A DNA stretch of 64,000 nucleotides from Candidatus Borrarchaeum yapensis (GCA_016840515.1 JAEOSF010000009.1:1-64000); one strand, 5' to 3'. Positions 26,794-36,493 are shown, counted from the first letter of the stretch. Notes: generated from the letters alone by a model not told the origin. Made by a program: numbers and translations.

Positions 26794-27495
26794 TTATCTT
26801 TTCTTTCGTTGATTCAAAAAATACTCCACAATATATTTTTGTGTCCTAAAAATAGACTTAATCGATAGTTTTGATTCGCCCAATTTTCTAAGCTGATGCT
26901 GTACAGGTATTTCAATAATTTTGAAACCTAAATTTTCAGCTTTTTTTACTAATTCAGCATCAATTAACCAGCCTTTGGAAGATAGCGTTATTTTGGAAAC
27001 AAATTCTCGTCGTAATGCTTTAGGCTTTCCATTAATATCGTTATAATTCAGTCCAAAAAATAGACGCATAAGAATCCGATTATAAACCATTGAAACAATT
27101 TTCCGAAATAAAGAGTCTTTTCGATTCTTTCTCCATCCTATAACTATTCCAACATGTTCTCGCTGTAAATAATGTAAAAGAACTGGAATATCTTTGGGAT
27201 CATTTTGTAGATCTGCATCGATCCATACTATGAATTCTGCTGTAGATTCTAGGAAACCTGTTCTAATTACTTCAGAATAGCCTTTATTACTTTCGTTTTG
27301 AACAAGACGTAGAAAGGGATATTCAGTTATGGCTTTTTCAACAATTTCTGCAGTTCTATCGGTACTTCCATCATCTATTACAATTAATTCCATCTCCCAG
27401 TTTGAATGGTTGTATAATTCGCTCAAAGCATCAATTGTTTTTCTAATGGACGCTTCTTCGTTAAACGCTGGAATGAAGATGGATATTCTTTTCAT
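26794..27495 (-). CDS. Family 2 glycosyltransferase (DPM1/DolP-glycosyltransferase-like)
   Basis: The GT-A fold enzyme has FIPAFNEEASIRKT, VIDDGSTDRTAEI, the metal-binding IDADLQNDPKDI and later GWLIDAELVKKAENLG. These are typical of dolichol-phosphate mannose/glucose synthases, which charge the lipid carrier used for N-glycans. I prefer Met 27495 (MKRISIFIPAFNEE), with GAGGG upstream, over the ORF-track start at 27519. It follows a polytopic membrane protein and precedes a PHP gene, so the three may form a glycan locus. Confidence 0.88.
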   Translation of the reverse strand: MKRISIFIPAFNEEASIRKTIDALSELYNHSNWEMELIVIDDGSTDRTAEIVEKAITEYPFLRLVQNESNKGYSEVIRTGFLESTAEFIVWIDADLQNDPKDIPVLLHYLQREHVGIVIGWRKNRKDSLFRKIVSMVYNRILMRLFFGLNYNDINGKPKALRREFVSKITLSSKGWLIDAELVKKAENLGFKIIEIPVQHQLRKLGESKLSIKSIFRTQKYIVEYFLNQRKKR

Positions 27496-27612
27496 CTGAA
27501 CCCTCTTTGTTGTTAGCATTGAGCATTAGTTTACTCTTTTGTCTTTGAGACTTCGATTGAAAAATATTATCTGTAAAATACTCTAATATCTCATAAAAAA
27601 ACTTTGAGATAA

Positions 27613-29295
27613 TTAAATTAGTACTTCAAAAATTTTTACTCTTTCATTTGTATAGACCTCTTGAAGATATATACTTGCTTCTGGATCAAATCCTTTAGCA
27701 GACTCCCATGGACCAAAATATATGTATTGCACGTCATAATTTTCAATAATCTCAACTCTTTCTAGTTCAGAAGTGTCATCATCAAAGAATCTTTGTGTTA
27801 TACGATCTCTTTCATCATTGAAAGGTGTTAAGGCATCGTGACCATATACTACTTTGTTTCCTGTAAACACAGGAATTAGATACCCTGCTTTTTTCAGACA
27901 AAGTACAACCTCAGAGTCATCAGTATTTTCGTTGAGCCAGTTAAAGGCATCCACTTCTTCTTTGTAAATGAAGGCATAGTAAGTGGGCTCTTGATACAAG
28001 TCTATAATGAAGACGAAATTTGATGGAATGGTCGTTAAGAAAAGAATAAACAGAATTTGTTTTGCTCTTTTTGGTTTCATAAACCCTTGAGAAAACGTTT
28101 TTCCTGAAATTAGCTTCTTGTATAGAAAATAAAAACCTTCTGTAGATAATACAATAAGAGGAAAGGCAAAAGCATTTGCATAGTGTGATGGTTGAAAGGG
28201 ACGGGCTATTCCTAATAAGGGAGTAATATAGAAGTGATTCAAAAGAGCAAAAATTCCAATTGCCCATGAAATAAAGAAAATGCTTTGATTAGTTCTTTCT
28301 TGCAGATAAAGGTATCCTCCAGGTATAGCTAAGATAAGAAGTAAGCCCCATGCAAGAATATAATCATATAATGGAATAATAAAAACTAATTGCCGAAACT
28401 GTGCTACAACTATAGCCACTGACTCGAATTTACTTGTGATATATAGATTATAGGCCGCAGGCGGAATAATTGAACTAATGATCGGGACCACTTCTTTCCA
28501 TAAGATACGTCTATTGAGTAAAGCAATTAATATAACATGCATAAAAACGATTGCAGTCAATGAGAGTGCAGTAAAATAATGTGTACTCCATGTTAGCAGA
28601 GAAAATCCTGCTGAAATGAAAATGAAATTAAATTTATTTTCATTGGTTCCTCTTAGCCAGTAATAAAGGCTAAGCAACATTAAAATGAAAGGGAAGACCC
28701 AATGTGGGTAAAGTGTTAATGTAAAATGAGATGGCATCCACCAATCATAAAATCTAGATATATCTTTATATAGAGTATAGCCAGTGTAAAAATCGCCGTA
28801 AAAGGTAATAAATAGTATAAAGAGAATCCATGACCATCCCGATGACCATGCTGCTAGCGTGAAAGAAATGAGGACCTTTCTTTCATTATCTGGAAATATA
28901 TATTTTAAGAATTTGTAAACAATCAGAAATAAAATGCTTCCGAGGATTATCCGTGAAGCATGCCATAAAGGAATAAAGGAAATTCCAGTAATTAACATAA
29001 TTTTGCCAAGCAAATTGAAATACAAGTAATAATAGACTTTAGGACTATTTGATGATGCGTCATAAGGATTGGCAAAAAGAAATCCTAAAGATTCAGAGGC
29101 TTCATGTGACCACGCTCCATAATAAAACTCATCATAGTGATATATCCCTAGAAAAACCATTCCTTCAGGTGCATGTTGATACCAATAAAGTAAAGGGACA
29201 GAAAGAATGATTGGTATGATTATTGATGTAAAAAGGACGTAATGGCTCATTCTGATTGGCGTAAAAATCTTTGAAAGATTTTCAAATCGTTTCAT
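27613..29295 (-). CDS. Polytopic membrane protein, possible GT-C glycosyltransferase
   Basis: The 560-residue protein has about 12 hydrophobic segments. Its first lumenal loop, between helices 1 and 2, is long and contains acidic and aromatic residues (GIYHYDEFYYGAW), as in GT-C enzymes, where an Asp/Glu in that loop is catalytic. The C-terminal 130 residues are a soluble domain (VDAFNWLNENTDDSEVVLC, then YIYFGPWE). Size and neighbourhood beside a DPM1-like enzyme support a lipid-linked sugar transferase of protein mannosyl- or arabinosyltransferase type. This is an inference from architecture. Confidence 0.6.
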   Translation of the reverse strand: MKRFENLSKIFTPIRMSHYVLFTSIIIPIILSVPLLYWYQHAPEGMVFLGIYHYDEFYYGAWSHEASESLGFLFANPYDASSNSPKVYYYLYFNLLGKIMLITGISFIPLWHASRIILGSILFLIVYKFLKYIFPDNERKVLISFTLAAWSSGWSWILFILFITFYGDFYTGYTLYKDISRFYDWWMPSHFTLTLYPHWVFPFILMLLSLYYWLRGTNENKFNFIFISAGFSLLTWSTHYFTALSLTAIVFMHVILIALLNRRILWKEVVPIISSIIPPAAYNLYITSKFESVAIVVAQFRQLVFIIPLYDYILAWGLLLILAIPGGYLYLQERTNQSIFFISWAIGIFALLNHFYITPLLGIARPFQPSHYANAFAFPLIVLSTEGFYFLYKKLISGKTFSQGFMKPKRAKQILFILFLTTIPSNFVFIIDLYQEPTYYAFIYKEEVDAFNWLNENTDDSEVVLCLKKAGYLIPVFTGNKVVYGHDALTPFNDERDRITQRFFDDDTSELERVEIIENYDVQYIYFGPWESAKGFDPEASIYLQEVYTNERVKIFEVLI

Positions 29296-29541
29296 TTTTT
29301 TCCAACTATTTTGCAGTGTATTTCACTTGATTTTTTGCACTTTACAATCCATTCGCTAATATAAAATCTTTGGATTTGAACAGATATTAAGTAGAAAAAA
29401 TTATATTATAAAATGAAAAACGCTTTAATAGAGGTAGACAGATACTTATTCAAGAAAGAAATGATTTTGGTTATTTCATTCTCTTGTGTAAGTTACAGTT
29501 AAGATCAGAAGTGATAGTATAATCAAGGTGGGCACAATAGT

Positions 29542-29907
29542 ATGGCAGATTTTGGGCAGATAGAAGCTATACTAAAGGAGATCGGCAACGGGACTCCTGA
29601 TATTCATGGACTTGCAGTTGTAAGTTCAGAGGGCTTACCTATCGCTTCTGAACTTCTTGGAGAAGCAGAAATGGAACGTGTTGCAGCTATGACTGCTGCG
29701 ATGCTGGCCGTTGGTCAACGTTCAGCTGAAGAACTAGATAGGGGCACTTTTGAGCAAGTTTTTATAAAAGGAGAGCTCGGAGCCATTATTATCATTGAAA
29801 TAGGGGAAGAAGCGGTATTAGCAGCTGTTACTGGTACTAAACCACGATTAGGGCTAGTTTTTATGAATATGAGACGTGCTGCTGAGCAAATTAAAAGTTT
29901 ACTCTAA
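29542..29907 (+). CDS. Roadblock/LC7 domain protein
   Basis: The 121-residue protein is one Roadblock/LC7 domain: DIHGLAVVSSEGLPIASEL, a central helix (ERVAAMTAAMLAVGQRSAEEL), then FIKGELGAIIIIEIGEEAVLAAV. Such proteins dimerise and regulate small GTPases; in bacteria and archaea they include MglB-like partners. Several stand-alone copies are typical of Asgard genomes. AAGGTGGG precedes the ATG by about 10 bases. No GTPase gene is in this window. Confidence 0.9.
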   Translation: MADFGQIEAILKEIGNGTPDIHGLAVVSSEGLPIASELLGEAEMERVAAMTAAMLAVGQRSAEELDRGTFEQVFIKGELGAIIIIEIGEEAVLAAVTGTKPRLGLVFMNMRRAAEQIKSLL

Positions 29908-29970
29908 GCAGAAAATACATTTAAAATAAAATTGACCCTTCTAATAGACCACTTTTACATTTCATTGCTT

Positions 29971-30336
29971 TTAGTTGTAGGTGTGCCAGTTAAACTCAAT
30001 TTCATGTAAAAATGCTTGAAATTCGAGATCTCTGCCTTCCGGATCCTTCGAAAAAAACCGGTAAATGTTGTATTTATCATTTTTTTGAGGTTTTGTTTCT
30101 GCAAGATCCTTCATTTTCTCATATAGAGCATCAACTTCCTGAGAAGTCTTATAGAAGAATGTCAAAAGCCAACCTTTAGTTATTTCTCCTCCTCTTTCGC
30201 AAAAACCAAAGAGAAAATTGTCATGTTTGAGGATTACGCAATCTCCTTGGTCCAACCATACTTTTGAGCCAATCGATTTGTAGAATTCAACCATTTTTCG
30301 AAGGTTGTCTGTCTTAAGAAATACTATGCCTGCCAT
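29971..30336 (-). CDS. VOC-family (glyoxalase/bleomycin-resistance-like) protein
   Basis: The 121-residue protein has the paired beta-alpha-beta-beta-beta layout of the VOC superfamily: IVFLKTDNLRKMVEFYKSIG at the start and FSKDPEGRDLEFQAFL at the end, where the metal-site Glu usually sits. The first metal histidine is not evident, so it may bind ligand without metal or use other residues. The substrate cannot be told from the sequence. Confidence 0.75.
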   Translation of the reverse strand: MAGIVFLKTDNLRKMVEFYKSIGSKVWLDQGDCVILKHDNFLFGFCERGGEITKGWLLTFFYKTSQEVDALYEKMKDLAETKPQKNDKYNIYRFFSKDPEGRDLEFQAFLHEIEFNWHTYN

Positions 30337-30509
30337 TTTCCTTCCACATCTGTTTTGAGTGAATCTGAATAATAAAGCTCTATCTAATTTCCTTAGGTTA
30401 ACAAGTTAGATTTTCGTGCTTATAATTAATTATTTAAGAGAAAAATAGTTAAAGGTGGACAGTGTTAAGACTCTTAGAATTTTCTATGACTGAAGTATAG
30501 GTGAATTGC

Positions 30510-31181
30510 GTGATTCCTTCTGAACTTTATCTGGACAGTGTTTCAATCGGTTGCTGGTTTGTGGTAGCTGGTTATCATTTTCTCATGTTTGGATTCTTTT
30601 TCTTTCAACGATTTCGGACTCGAAGAATAATGTATTGGTCATATCTAGCGCTTTTTTTCCTCCTTCTAGCTTTTGGGCGAGGTTTTTTTATCGTTTATGA
30701 TTTTTATTTACATGATATTTTGTGGTGGAGAGTAGCAACTTGTATTCAGTGGTTTGGTCTAGCATTTCTCGCTCTTCTTATCGGTTACTTGATCTTAGAG
30801 GATTTATATCATCAAATCATTATAGCTATACCGCCACCAATAATTGCGCTTTTGGTTCTCTTCGTTCCAGTTGATCTTGTATCAGCCCCAGGCAACGTTT
30901 TTCGTATAATTATTAACTATGCTTTAGCCCCAATCTATGCGATTGTCATTCCTGCCCTCTTTTTCTATTTAGCTTATCACAGCGTGGGCACAATTCGTCG
31001 TGGTTCTATATTGAACGGTATCGGCTTTCTAATACTTTACGCTGGCCGTGTTATGGCTTCTGACATCGTTAGAAATGCCTTAGCCCCAATCGAATGGATT
31101 TCTTTAATTCTTGCGCCCGGGTTAGTGATTCTTGCAATACTAATAATTTCTATGGGCAATCAGTACGAATTACTTACATAA
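30510..31181 (+). CDS. Seven-helix membrane protein of unknown function
   Basis: The protein of about 223 residues has seven hydrophobic segments, short loops, a basic FQRFRTRR motif after helix 1 and an acidic EDLYHQ loop. The helix count and size recall 7TM receptor-like or histidine-kinase sensor (7TM-His-kinase type) modules, but no signalling domain is attached. The GTG at 30510 follows GGTGA by 6 bases and is preferred to the GTG at 30501. It is convergent with the longin-like gene. Confidence 0.7.
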   Translation: MIPSELYLDSVSIGCWFVVAGYHFLMFGFFFFQRFRTRRIMYWSYLALFFLLLAFGRGFFIVYDFYLHDILWWRVATCIQWFGLAFLALLIGYLILEDLYHQIIIAIPPPIIALLVLFVPVDLVSAPGNVFRIIINYALAPIYAIVIPALFFYLAYHSVGTIRRGSILNGIGFLILYAGRVMASDIVRNALAPIEWISLILAPGLVILAILIISMGNQYELLT

Positions 31182-31212
31182 GTCACAAATCTTTTCCCTT
31201 TTCCCTCTTCCC

Positions 31213-31830
31213 TCATTCTTCTGGGTCAACCATTTTAACCCAGCCCATTTGTTCCAAGTCATCAACCTTTATGATAACTTCATCTTCTGGTATACCTACT
31301 TCTTCAGCAATATCTTCTATAGTTCTTTTGCCATCACAAAATTTGCCAATCTTACTCAATGTTTCATCCATTAATCCCATTTTGACGGCCATCTTTGGTA
31401 TCTTTTTGATAAGTTTGGGGACTTTAATTTCAACTTCGGCTATCTCACCCTTCTTAAGCTGTCCATCCATTATGTCACAGAAATCTTCAAAAACAGATAC
31501 ATTTCCCATCCATTTAACTAACTCATCTTGATATTTCTCTATAAATGTTTGAACTAATATTTCCAATGAATTCATCGCGATGTTCTTGTCATCAAGTTTG
31601 TCAGCTGCTGCAGCCAACATTATTCCTTCTCTAAAAACAAGAATGACGTTATATTCTTTCATGTCTATGATTCTAATAACCCCTCTGCCTGAAGTAACCT
31701 CTGTTGTAAAATCTTTTAAAGCTGTCAGAAACCCCGCTATTAAATCCTCATCGAAAGTAATCTCTCCATAATGACGTGAAAGAACACATAAACCGCTACT
31801 TGCAATTATTAGATACACACTATGTATCAA
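31213..31830 (-). CDS. Longin/Roadblock-like domain fused to winged helix
   Basis: The N-terminal 120 residues (HSVYLIIASSGLCVLSRHYG, then LIAGFLTALKDFTTE and VILVFREGIMLAAAAD) have the beta-beta-alpha-beta layout of longin or Roadblock-like sensor domains, which occur in vesicle-trafficking and GTPase-regulating proteins of eukaryotes and Asgard archaea. The C-terminal 60 residues (GKFCDGKRTIEDIAEEVGIPEDEVIIKVDDL) form a winged helix. The start is TTG with GAGGGT upstream. The longin assignment is by pattern only; a Roadblock-type fold is the alternative. Confidence 0.6.
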   Translation of the reverse strand: MIHSVYLIIASSGLCVLSRHYGEITFDEDLIAGFLTALKDFTTEVTSGRGVIRIIDMKEYNVILVFREGIMLAAAADKLDDKNIAMNSLEILVQTFIEKYQDELVKWMGNVSVFEDFCDIMDGQLKKGEIAEVEIKVPKLIKKIPKMAVKMGLMDETLSKIGKFCDGKRTIEDIAEEVGIPEDEVIIKVDDLEQMGWVKMVDPEE

Positions 31831-32151
31831 GGAATACCCTCATGGTTCAGTGAGTTTTCTGTTTCAATTCCCTGTTATTAAAAAATCATGAAGTCTATTT
31901 CTTTTAAACTACTAATATTATTCCTAAAAAATCTTATGAAGATTTTCAATCCTACTAAGTATAAACTAAGTCTTAATTAATTCATCGTTTTCTCATTTTC
32001 CTTTTTGTAGAACTTCGTTTCGTATTGTAGAATGGATTATAGTATATATTTTAAGAAAGTTATTAAGGGCAAAAAATATGTTTAGGATTGCTCATAAAAA
32101 TAACAATGAATATGGTAAAAAACTAAACTGCCCGTTTTATGGGGGATTTTT
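31831..32151. other. Divergent AT-rich intergenic region
   Basis: The 321 bases between the longin-like gene (leftward) and the 499-residue protein (rightward) are AT-rich and should hold both promoters. A TATA-like GTATATATTTTAAG lies near 32043. No small gene or RNA is recognised. Confidence 0.35.
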
Positions 32152-33651
32152 GTGTCTGAAGATTTTAAGTTAGAATTATTCGAGAGGTTAGATAAACTTC
32201 CGATGAATCAAGCTGTTGCCGAAGCTCTTCAAGTCTTAGAAAGGATACGTACCGAGGGTTCTCCAGAAGAGGCTAACCAAGCAGCAAAACACGCTGTAGA
32301 ACTTCTTTGGCTAAACTCAGAACGTATGCGGGACTCGAAATCTCTAAAAAATGCAGCGTCACAGTTGGCAACAGCGTATACTATCGCCTACGAAGTTCTT
32401 GATGATAAAGAAATGGCAAAAAAATCTATTTTACAAGCGGCGGAGTACTTGATTCAGGCGGCGAATGAATATCTTATTTGGGAAGACGTAGATAGTGGTA
32501 CTGGAATGTTGACTACTGCTAGTTTACTGAAATTTTTAGCAGACGACTATGATTTATCACTAATCGAATCAAAGAAAGCAACGATCAATTTTGGGCGAAG
32601 CATTTTGGGCGCGGATCAGATGATTGAAATCCCTGAATTACTTATTCAATCGATCGATAAAGTAGACCCGAATATGCTTAACAAAGCAAAACAACGGTGC
32701 TTGAGTTTACTTCCGCGTGTAAAAGATGCGGCAGAATTTATGGGACTAATCAATAAATCTTTAATGCATGTAGAACAACGACTTAGCAAATCGATTGCGT
32801 TTCCTGATATTAAGAGTGTTGTCGAAATACCAAAAGATTTAGTTCTGGGACAAGAATTCATGGCAAATTTCAAATTGAGGAATATTGGCGAAGGCAACGC
32901 TAAAGATGTTTCTTATTCGATAGACATACCAAAAGAACTTCGGGTAAGTGGAACTACTAAGGATTCTATTGCAGAAATGAAACCTGGTGATGAAGTTGAG
33001 AAAAACCTTGAATTGACACTTCCAGAAGATGAAACTTCAGCTGAACAAGAATTTAAAATCCACATCTCTTTATCGTTCAAAGATATTGTAGGTAATATGC
33101 AAACGCAGACCTTAGGCCCTTTCTCAGTAGTAGCTGGGAAAGTAAGTAAATCTGAAGAAACCGAAAAAGCAATCAACACACATAAAGAAGCGCTTTCTGC
33201 ACTTTCGTCACGGATAGCAGGAATTACTCTTCCTAATGTATTTCAACCCTTTATTAATGGCATGACTGACTTGGCATCTGATATTCTCAACAAATGTAAA
33301 ACTTATAGAGAAACTGAAGAATATAAGCTGATTCCGGCATTACTTAAGGTTTTTGAGGATCTAATTTCAAAAACAAATGCTACAATGCCAGATGCTATAG
33401 CCAACTATGAATCTGAAAGACAACAATTTGAGGATCTTAAAGAAACTTTTAACTCTCTAACAAAAAAGGTTGTTGATCTAGGGCAAATTGCTAATAAGAT
33501 TAACGACATTGCTCAATTGATGAATGAGACAGAACAAACGGAAGAAGGACAATTGCTGATCCAAAGAGCGATTCAAGAATTAAATGATGCGAGTAACTCT
33601 CTTAAAGAAAATATCTCTCAGGTCAAAGATTTAACTGAGGAAAAGAGTTAG
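32152..33651 (+). CDS. Helical protein with CARDB-like middle and coiled-coil end
   Basis: The 499-residue protein has an N-terminal all-helical domain (residues about 1-215) with repeats resembling TPR or ARM packing. A beta-sandwich stretch (about 225-330) contains FKLRNIGEGNAKDVSYSID and VEKNLELTLPED, typical of CARDB or related adhesion-like folds. Residues 335-499 are a coiled coil. There is no signal peptide, so the sandwich is probably cytoplasmic. The start is GTG with GGGGGA upstream. The TPR protein at 38548-39777 has a similar sandwich, so the two may share a role. Function is unknown. Confidence 0.75.
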   Translation: MSEDFKLELFERLDKLPMNQAVAEALQVLERIRTEGSPEEANQAAKHAVELLWLNSERMRDSKSLKNAASQLATAYTIAYEVLDDKEMAKKSILQAAEYLIQAANEYLIWEDVDSGTGMLTTASLLKFLADDYDLSLIESKKATINFGRSILGADQMIEIPELLIQSIDKVDPNMLNKAKQRCLSLLPRVKDAAEFMGLINKSLMHVEQRLSKSIAFPDIKSVVEIPKDLVLGQEFMANFKLRNIGEGNAKDVSYSIDIPKELRVSGTTKDSIAEMKPGDEVEKNLELTLPEDETSAEQEFKIHISLSFKDIVGNMQTQTLGPFSVVAGKVSKSEETEKAINTHKEALSALSSRIAGITLPNVFQPFINGMTDLASDILNKCKTYRETEEYKLIPALLKVFEDLISKTNATMPDAIANYESERQQFEDLKETFNSLTKKVVDLGQIANKINDIAQLMNETEQTEEGQLLIQRAIQELNDASNSLKENISQVKDLTEEKS

Positions 33652-33661
33652 AAAAAAACGC

Positions 33662-34183
33662 TCACTCTATTTTTCTTTTTATTGATTTTATTGCCATGTT
33701 AACTGCTTCTTCTGGATCATTTGCTATTTGGATTTTATCCTTAGACCATGGTATTTGATATTCATCACCCGCATGTAGTTTACTAAACAAATCTGCGACA
33801 CCACCACTACCTTTAAGCACAATTACTGGAATTTTATAATTCATAGCCATAGCAATCTCGCTGAGTGTTCCCGTTGATCCATTTATAGCTATCACAGCAT
33901 CACTAGCTAATATTACTATCGTATTTCGTGAATAACCTAAATCTGTGGGTATAAAAATGTCAATATACTCATTTGCCTTTTTTTCTGCTGTGGGTAAAAT
34001 TCCAATAGTTAAACCATTATTCATTTTAGCCCCTTTTGCTGCGAATTCCATCACAGAACCTAGTCCTCCACAGAAAAGAACGCCACCTTTTTGAGCTATG
34101 ACCCTCCCCACATCTTCTGCTTGAGTTTTAACATCTTCCGATATTTCTCCTCCAGCTCCTATGACCCCGATTTGAATAGGCAC
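33662..34183 (-). CDS. LOG-like Rossmann protein (TIGR00725 type)
   Basis: The protein of about 173 residues has GVIGAGGEI, LFCGGLGSVMEFAAKGA and a GSTGTLSEIAMAMNY motif. This last is a variant of the PGGxGTxxE signature of the lysine-decarboxylase-like/LOG family of nucleotide-binding hydrolases. The GTG at 34183 has GAGGTG seven bases upstream and is preferred over ATG at 34189. The biological substrate is not known for this branch. Confidence 0.8.
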   Translation of the reverse strand: MPIQIGVIGAGGEISEDVKTQAEDVGRVIAQKGGVLFCGGLGSVMEFAAKGAKMNNGLTIGILPTAEKKANEYIDIFIPTDLGYSRNTIVILASDAVIAINGSTGTLSEIAMAMNYKIPVIVLKGSGGVADLFSKLHAGDEYQIPWSKDKIQIANDPEEAVNMAIKSIKRKIE

Positions 34184-34289
34184 TGACATTCACCTCTTTT
34201 CTCATTAAATGCTTTAAGTGAAAAGATTTAAAGACTGATTGATGATTATTTGAAAGCATCTAAGATTTAAGAATATAAAGGCGAGGATT

Positions 34290-35579
34290 ATGAAATATCA
34301 GACGCCACGAGGCACATTAGATTTTCTACCTGAAAAATGTGCAGAACGAGTGTATATTGAAGAGAGGTTTAGATATACTTTTACTCGCTGGGGTTATGCA
34401 GAGATAAGAACCCCGACCTTTGAATATTTTGAGGCTCTCAAACTAGGTACTGGCGATGAACTTATTGAAAGTATGTTTACCTTTGAAGACAAGGGGGGAC
34501 GTCTTCTAGCCTTACGTCCAGAAAATACTAATCCTGTTTGTCGAGTAGTTGCGACAAAAATGCAGCATTACTCAAAACCAATAAAACTCTTCTATATAGG
34601 ATCACAGTTCAGATATGAAGAACCCCAAAGTGGAAGACAAAGGGAATTCTTTCAAGCTGGAGTGGAATTGTTGGGAATAAACACACCTGAGGCTGATGCT
34701 GAAGTTATCGCTATTCTCATTGAGGCACTTCAAAATATTGGCTTAAGAGATGTTAGGATTAATTTGGGACATGTCGGAGTGTTTAAAGCTCTCGTACAAG
34801 AAGCTGGCATGAATCTATCGGATGCTGCAGAATTACGAAAGAACATTGATAAGGTAAACATTGAAGCATTAGATTTAGAACTAAATAAATTATCAATTCA
34901 AGATTCGTTAAAAGAAGCATTTCGATTGCTTCCAGAACTCAAAGGCGGAATAGAAGTAACTGACAAACTACTTGAATTAATTGACAGTCCAGATGTAGAA
35001 GCCTCAATTGAAAATTTACGAGCTATTGCTAAAGTGCTTGATGGATATCCATATTCAGGACAGATAACGTTTAACTTAGGAATTGTACGAGGAATTGATT
35101 ATTATACGTCAAGTGTCTTTGAAGCATTTGTTCCAGAAATGGGTGAGTCTGCATTAGGTGGTGGCGGACGATATGATAATTTAATTGCAGAATTTGGAGG
35201 ACAAGATGTTCCTGCTACTGGTTATGCAATTGGTATTGACCGATGCCATCTCGCTCTTGAAAAACAAAGCTATGAGTTTCCAAAGCCTGAAATTAGAATA
35301 CTGGTCCTCTATCTAACTCAAGATGAAAGAGATCTTGCTATCCAAACTACTATTAGTTTAAGACGTGTTGGTTTTCCAGTTCATTTAACTTTTGAAGAAA
35401 AAGGAATAGTAGCAGGATTAAAATTAGCAGATAAACAAAATATTCCTTTTGTAATCATTATTGGCGAAAAAGAAGTCAAGAAATCAGAAGCTACAGTGCG
35501 AGACATGGCAAATGGTTCTCAAGAGTCTGTTCCTTTTAAGAGTCTTATTGAGTATTTTTTCTCAAGAATGTCCAAATAA
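34290..35579 (+). CDS. hisS: Histidyl-tRNA synthetase
   Basis: The 429-residue class II synthetase charges tRNA-His. Motif 1 and the family start are seen in YQTPRGTLDFLPE; motif 2 is FRYEEPQSGRQREFFQ; histidine-A motifs are LGIVRGIDYYTSSVFE and GGGGRYDNL; motif 3 is ATGYAIGIDR. A C-terminal anticodon-binding domain follows (about residues 335-429, ILVLYLTQDERDLA). Length is normal. GGCGAGG precedes the ATG. Confidence 0.95.
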   Translation: MKYQTPRGTLDFLPEKCAERVYIEERFRYTFTRWGYAEIRTPTFEYFEALKLGTGDELIESMFTFEDKGGRLLALRPENTNPVCRVVATKMQHYSKPIKLFYIGSQFRYEEPQSGRQREFFQAGVELLGINTPEADAEVIAILIEALQNIGLRDVRINLGHVGVFKALVQEAGMNLSDAAELRKNIDKVNIEALDLELNKLSIQDSLKEAFRLLPELKGGIEVTDKLLELIDSPDVEASIENLRAIAKVLDGYPYSGQITFNLGIVRGIDYYTSSVFEAFVPEMGESALGGGGRYDNLIAEFGGQDVPATGYAIGIDRCHLALEKQSYEFPKPEIRILVLYLTQDERDLAIQTTISLRRVGFPVHLTFEEKGIVAGLKLADKQNIPFVIIIGEKEVKKSEATVRDMANGSQESVPFKSLIEYFFSRMSK

Positions 35580-35618
35580 TCTCTATTACACAAACTAAAG
35601 ATGAGGTTGTTTCTAATA

Positions 35619-36467
35619 GTGTCACTAAAAATTACAATCTTAGGCTCGGGAGATAGCGTTGGAACTCCAAAATGGGACTGTCACTGCGAAACCTGTGAAA
35701 CTGCAAGAAAAAGAGGTATTCCCTTTTCAAGAACTCGTTTTGGGATTTTAATAGAATTACTTGACACCAATAAACGAATATTGATTGACACTGGACCTGA
35801 TTTAAGATCTCAACTATTGAATCATAATATAGATAGAATTGATGCTATTTTCTTTACACATGGGCATTATGACCATCAAAGCGGGTTTGCTGATTTCTAC
35901 CGCACACGTATACCTGCTGTAGAAATTTTTGGAACTGAAGAAACCCTTAATTACATCCTTTCTTCAGGTGGAATCATGAAATCCATTCGATACAGAACTC
36001 AGGAAATCTTGCCTTTCCATCCCCTAGAATATGGCGGATTTCAGTTTACTGCATTTCCTGTCTTGCACGAAACAAGTCCTACTAAACCAGTAGGCTATGT
36101 AATAGAAAAACTAGAAAATGATAAAAAATTAGTTATTACGGGAGATACAGGTCTTAATGTTCCAAATAAAAGTCTTGAATTAATTAACAATCCAAAGAAT
36201 CCAGATATCCTCATAGTGGACTGTTTTATTGACAATCAGGATGAGACAATTAAACGGTTCAAGAATTTTGTATTTAATTTTGATTTATTTCGCGCTAATC
36301 ACATGATTTTTCCAGACGTCCTTGAATTTATAGAACGTGTAAAACCTAATGAAACATATTTAATACATCTAAGCCACTTATGCGCTCCTCATGATCAATT
36401 AGAATCTAACTTAAAAAAATATGAGCATATTAAAGCGGCTTATGATGGACTAACGATGATTTTATAA
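35619..36467 (+). CDS. Metallo-beta-lactamase-fold hydrolase (PhnP-like)
   Basis: The zinc-dependent phosphodiesterase-type protein has a GSGDSVGTPKWDC start, cysteines in CHCETC, the FFTHGHYDHQSG metal motif, LHET and ITGDTGLNVP, and a final HLSH. The CxCxxC insertion near the N-terminus is typical of the PhnP/cyclic-phosphate phosphodiesterase branch and can bind a structural zinc. The ORF track begins at ATG 35601; GTG 35619 gives a better family start and has a GAGGT upstream, but either is possible. Confidence 0.85.
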   Translation: MSLKITILGSGDSVGTPKWDCHCETCETARKRGIPFSRTRFGILIELLDTNKRILIDTGPDLRSQLLNHNIDRIDAIFFTHGHYDHQSGFADFYRTRIPAVEIFGTEETLNYILSSGGIMKSIRYRTQEILPFHPLEYGGFQFTAFPVLHETSPTKPVGYVIEKLENDKKLVITGDTGLNVPNKSLELINNPKNPDILIVDCFIDNQDETIKRFKNFVFNFDLFRANHMIFPDVLEFIERVKPNETYLIHLSHLCAPHDQLESNLKKYEHIKAAYDGLTMIL

Positions 36468-36493
36468 TCCTACTTATCTTTTAAATAAACAAT

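Noticed and set aside
29542-29907. Firm Asgard assignment from the Roadblock gene alone
   Set aside because: Roadblock proteins occur in many archaea and bacteria; the placement rests on several weak indicators together and is given as inference.
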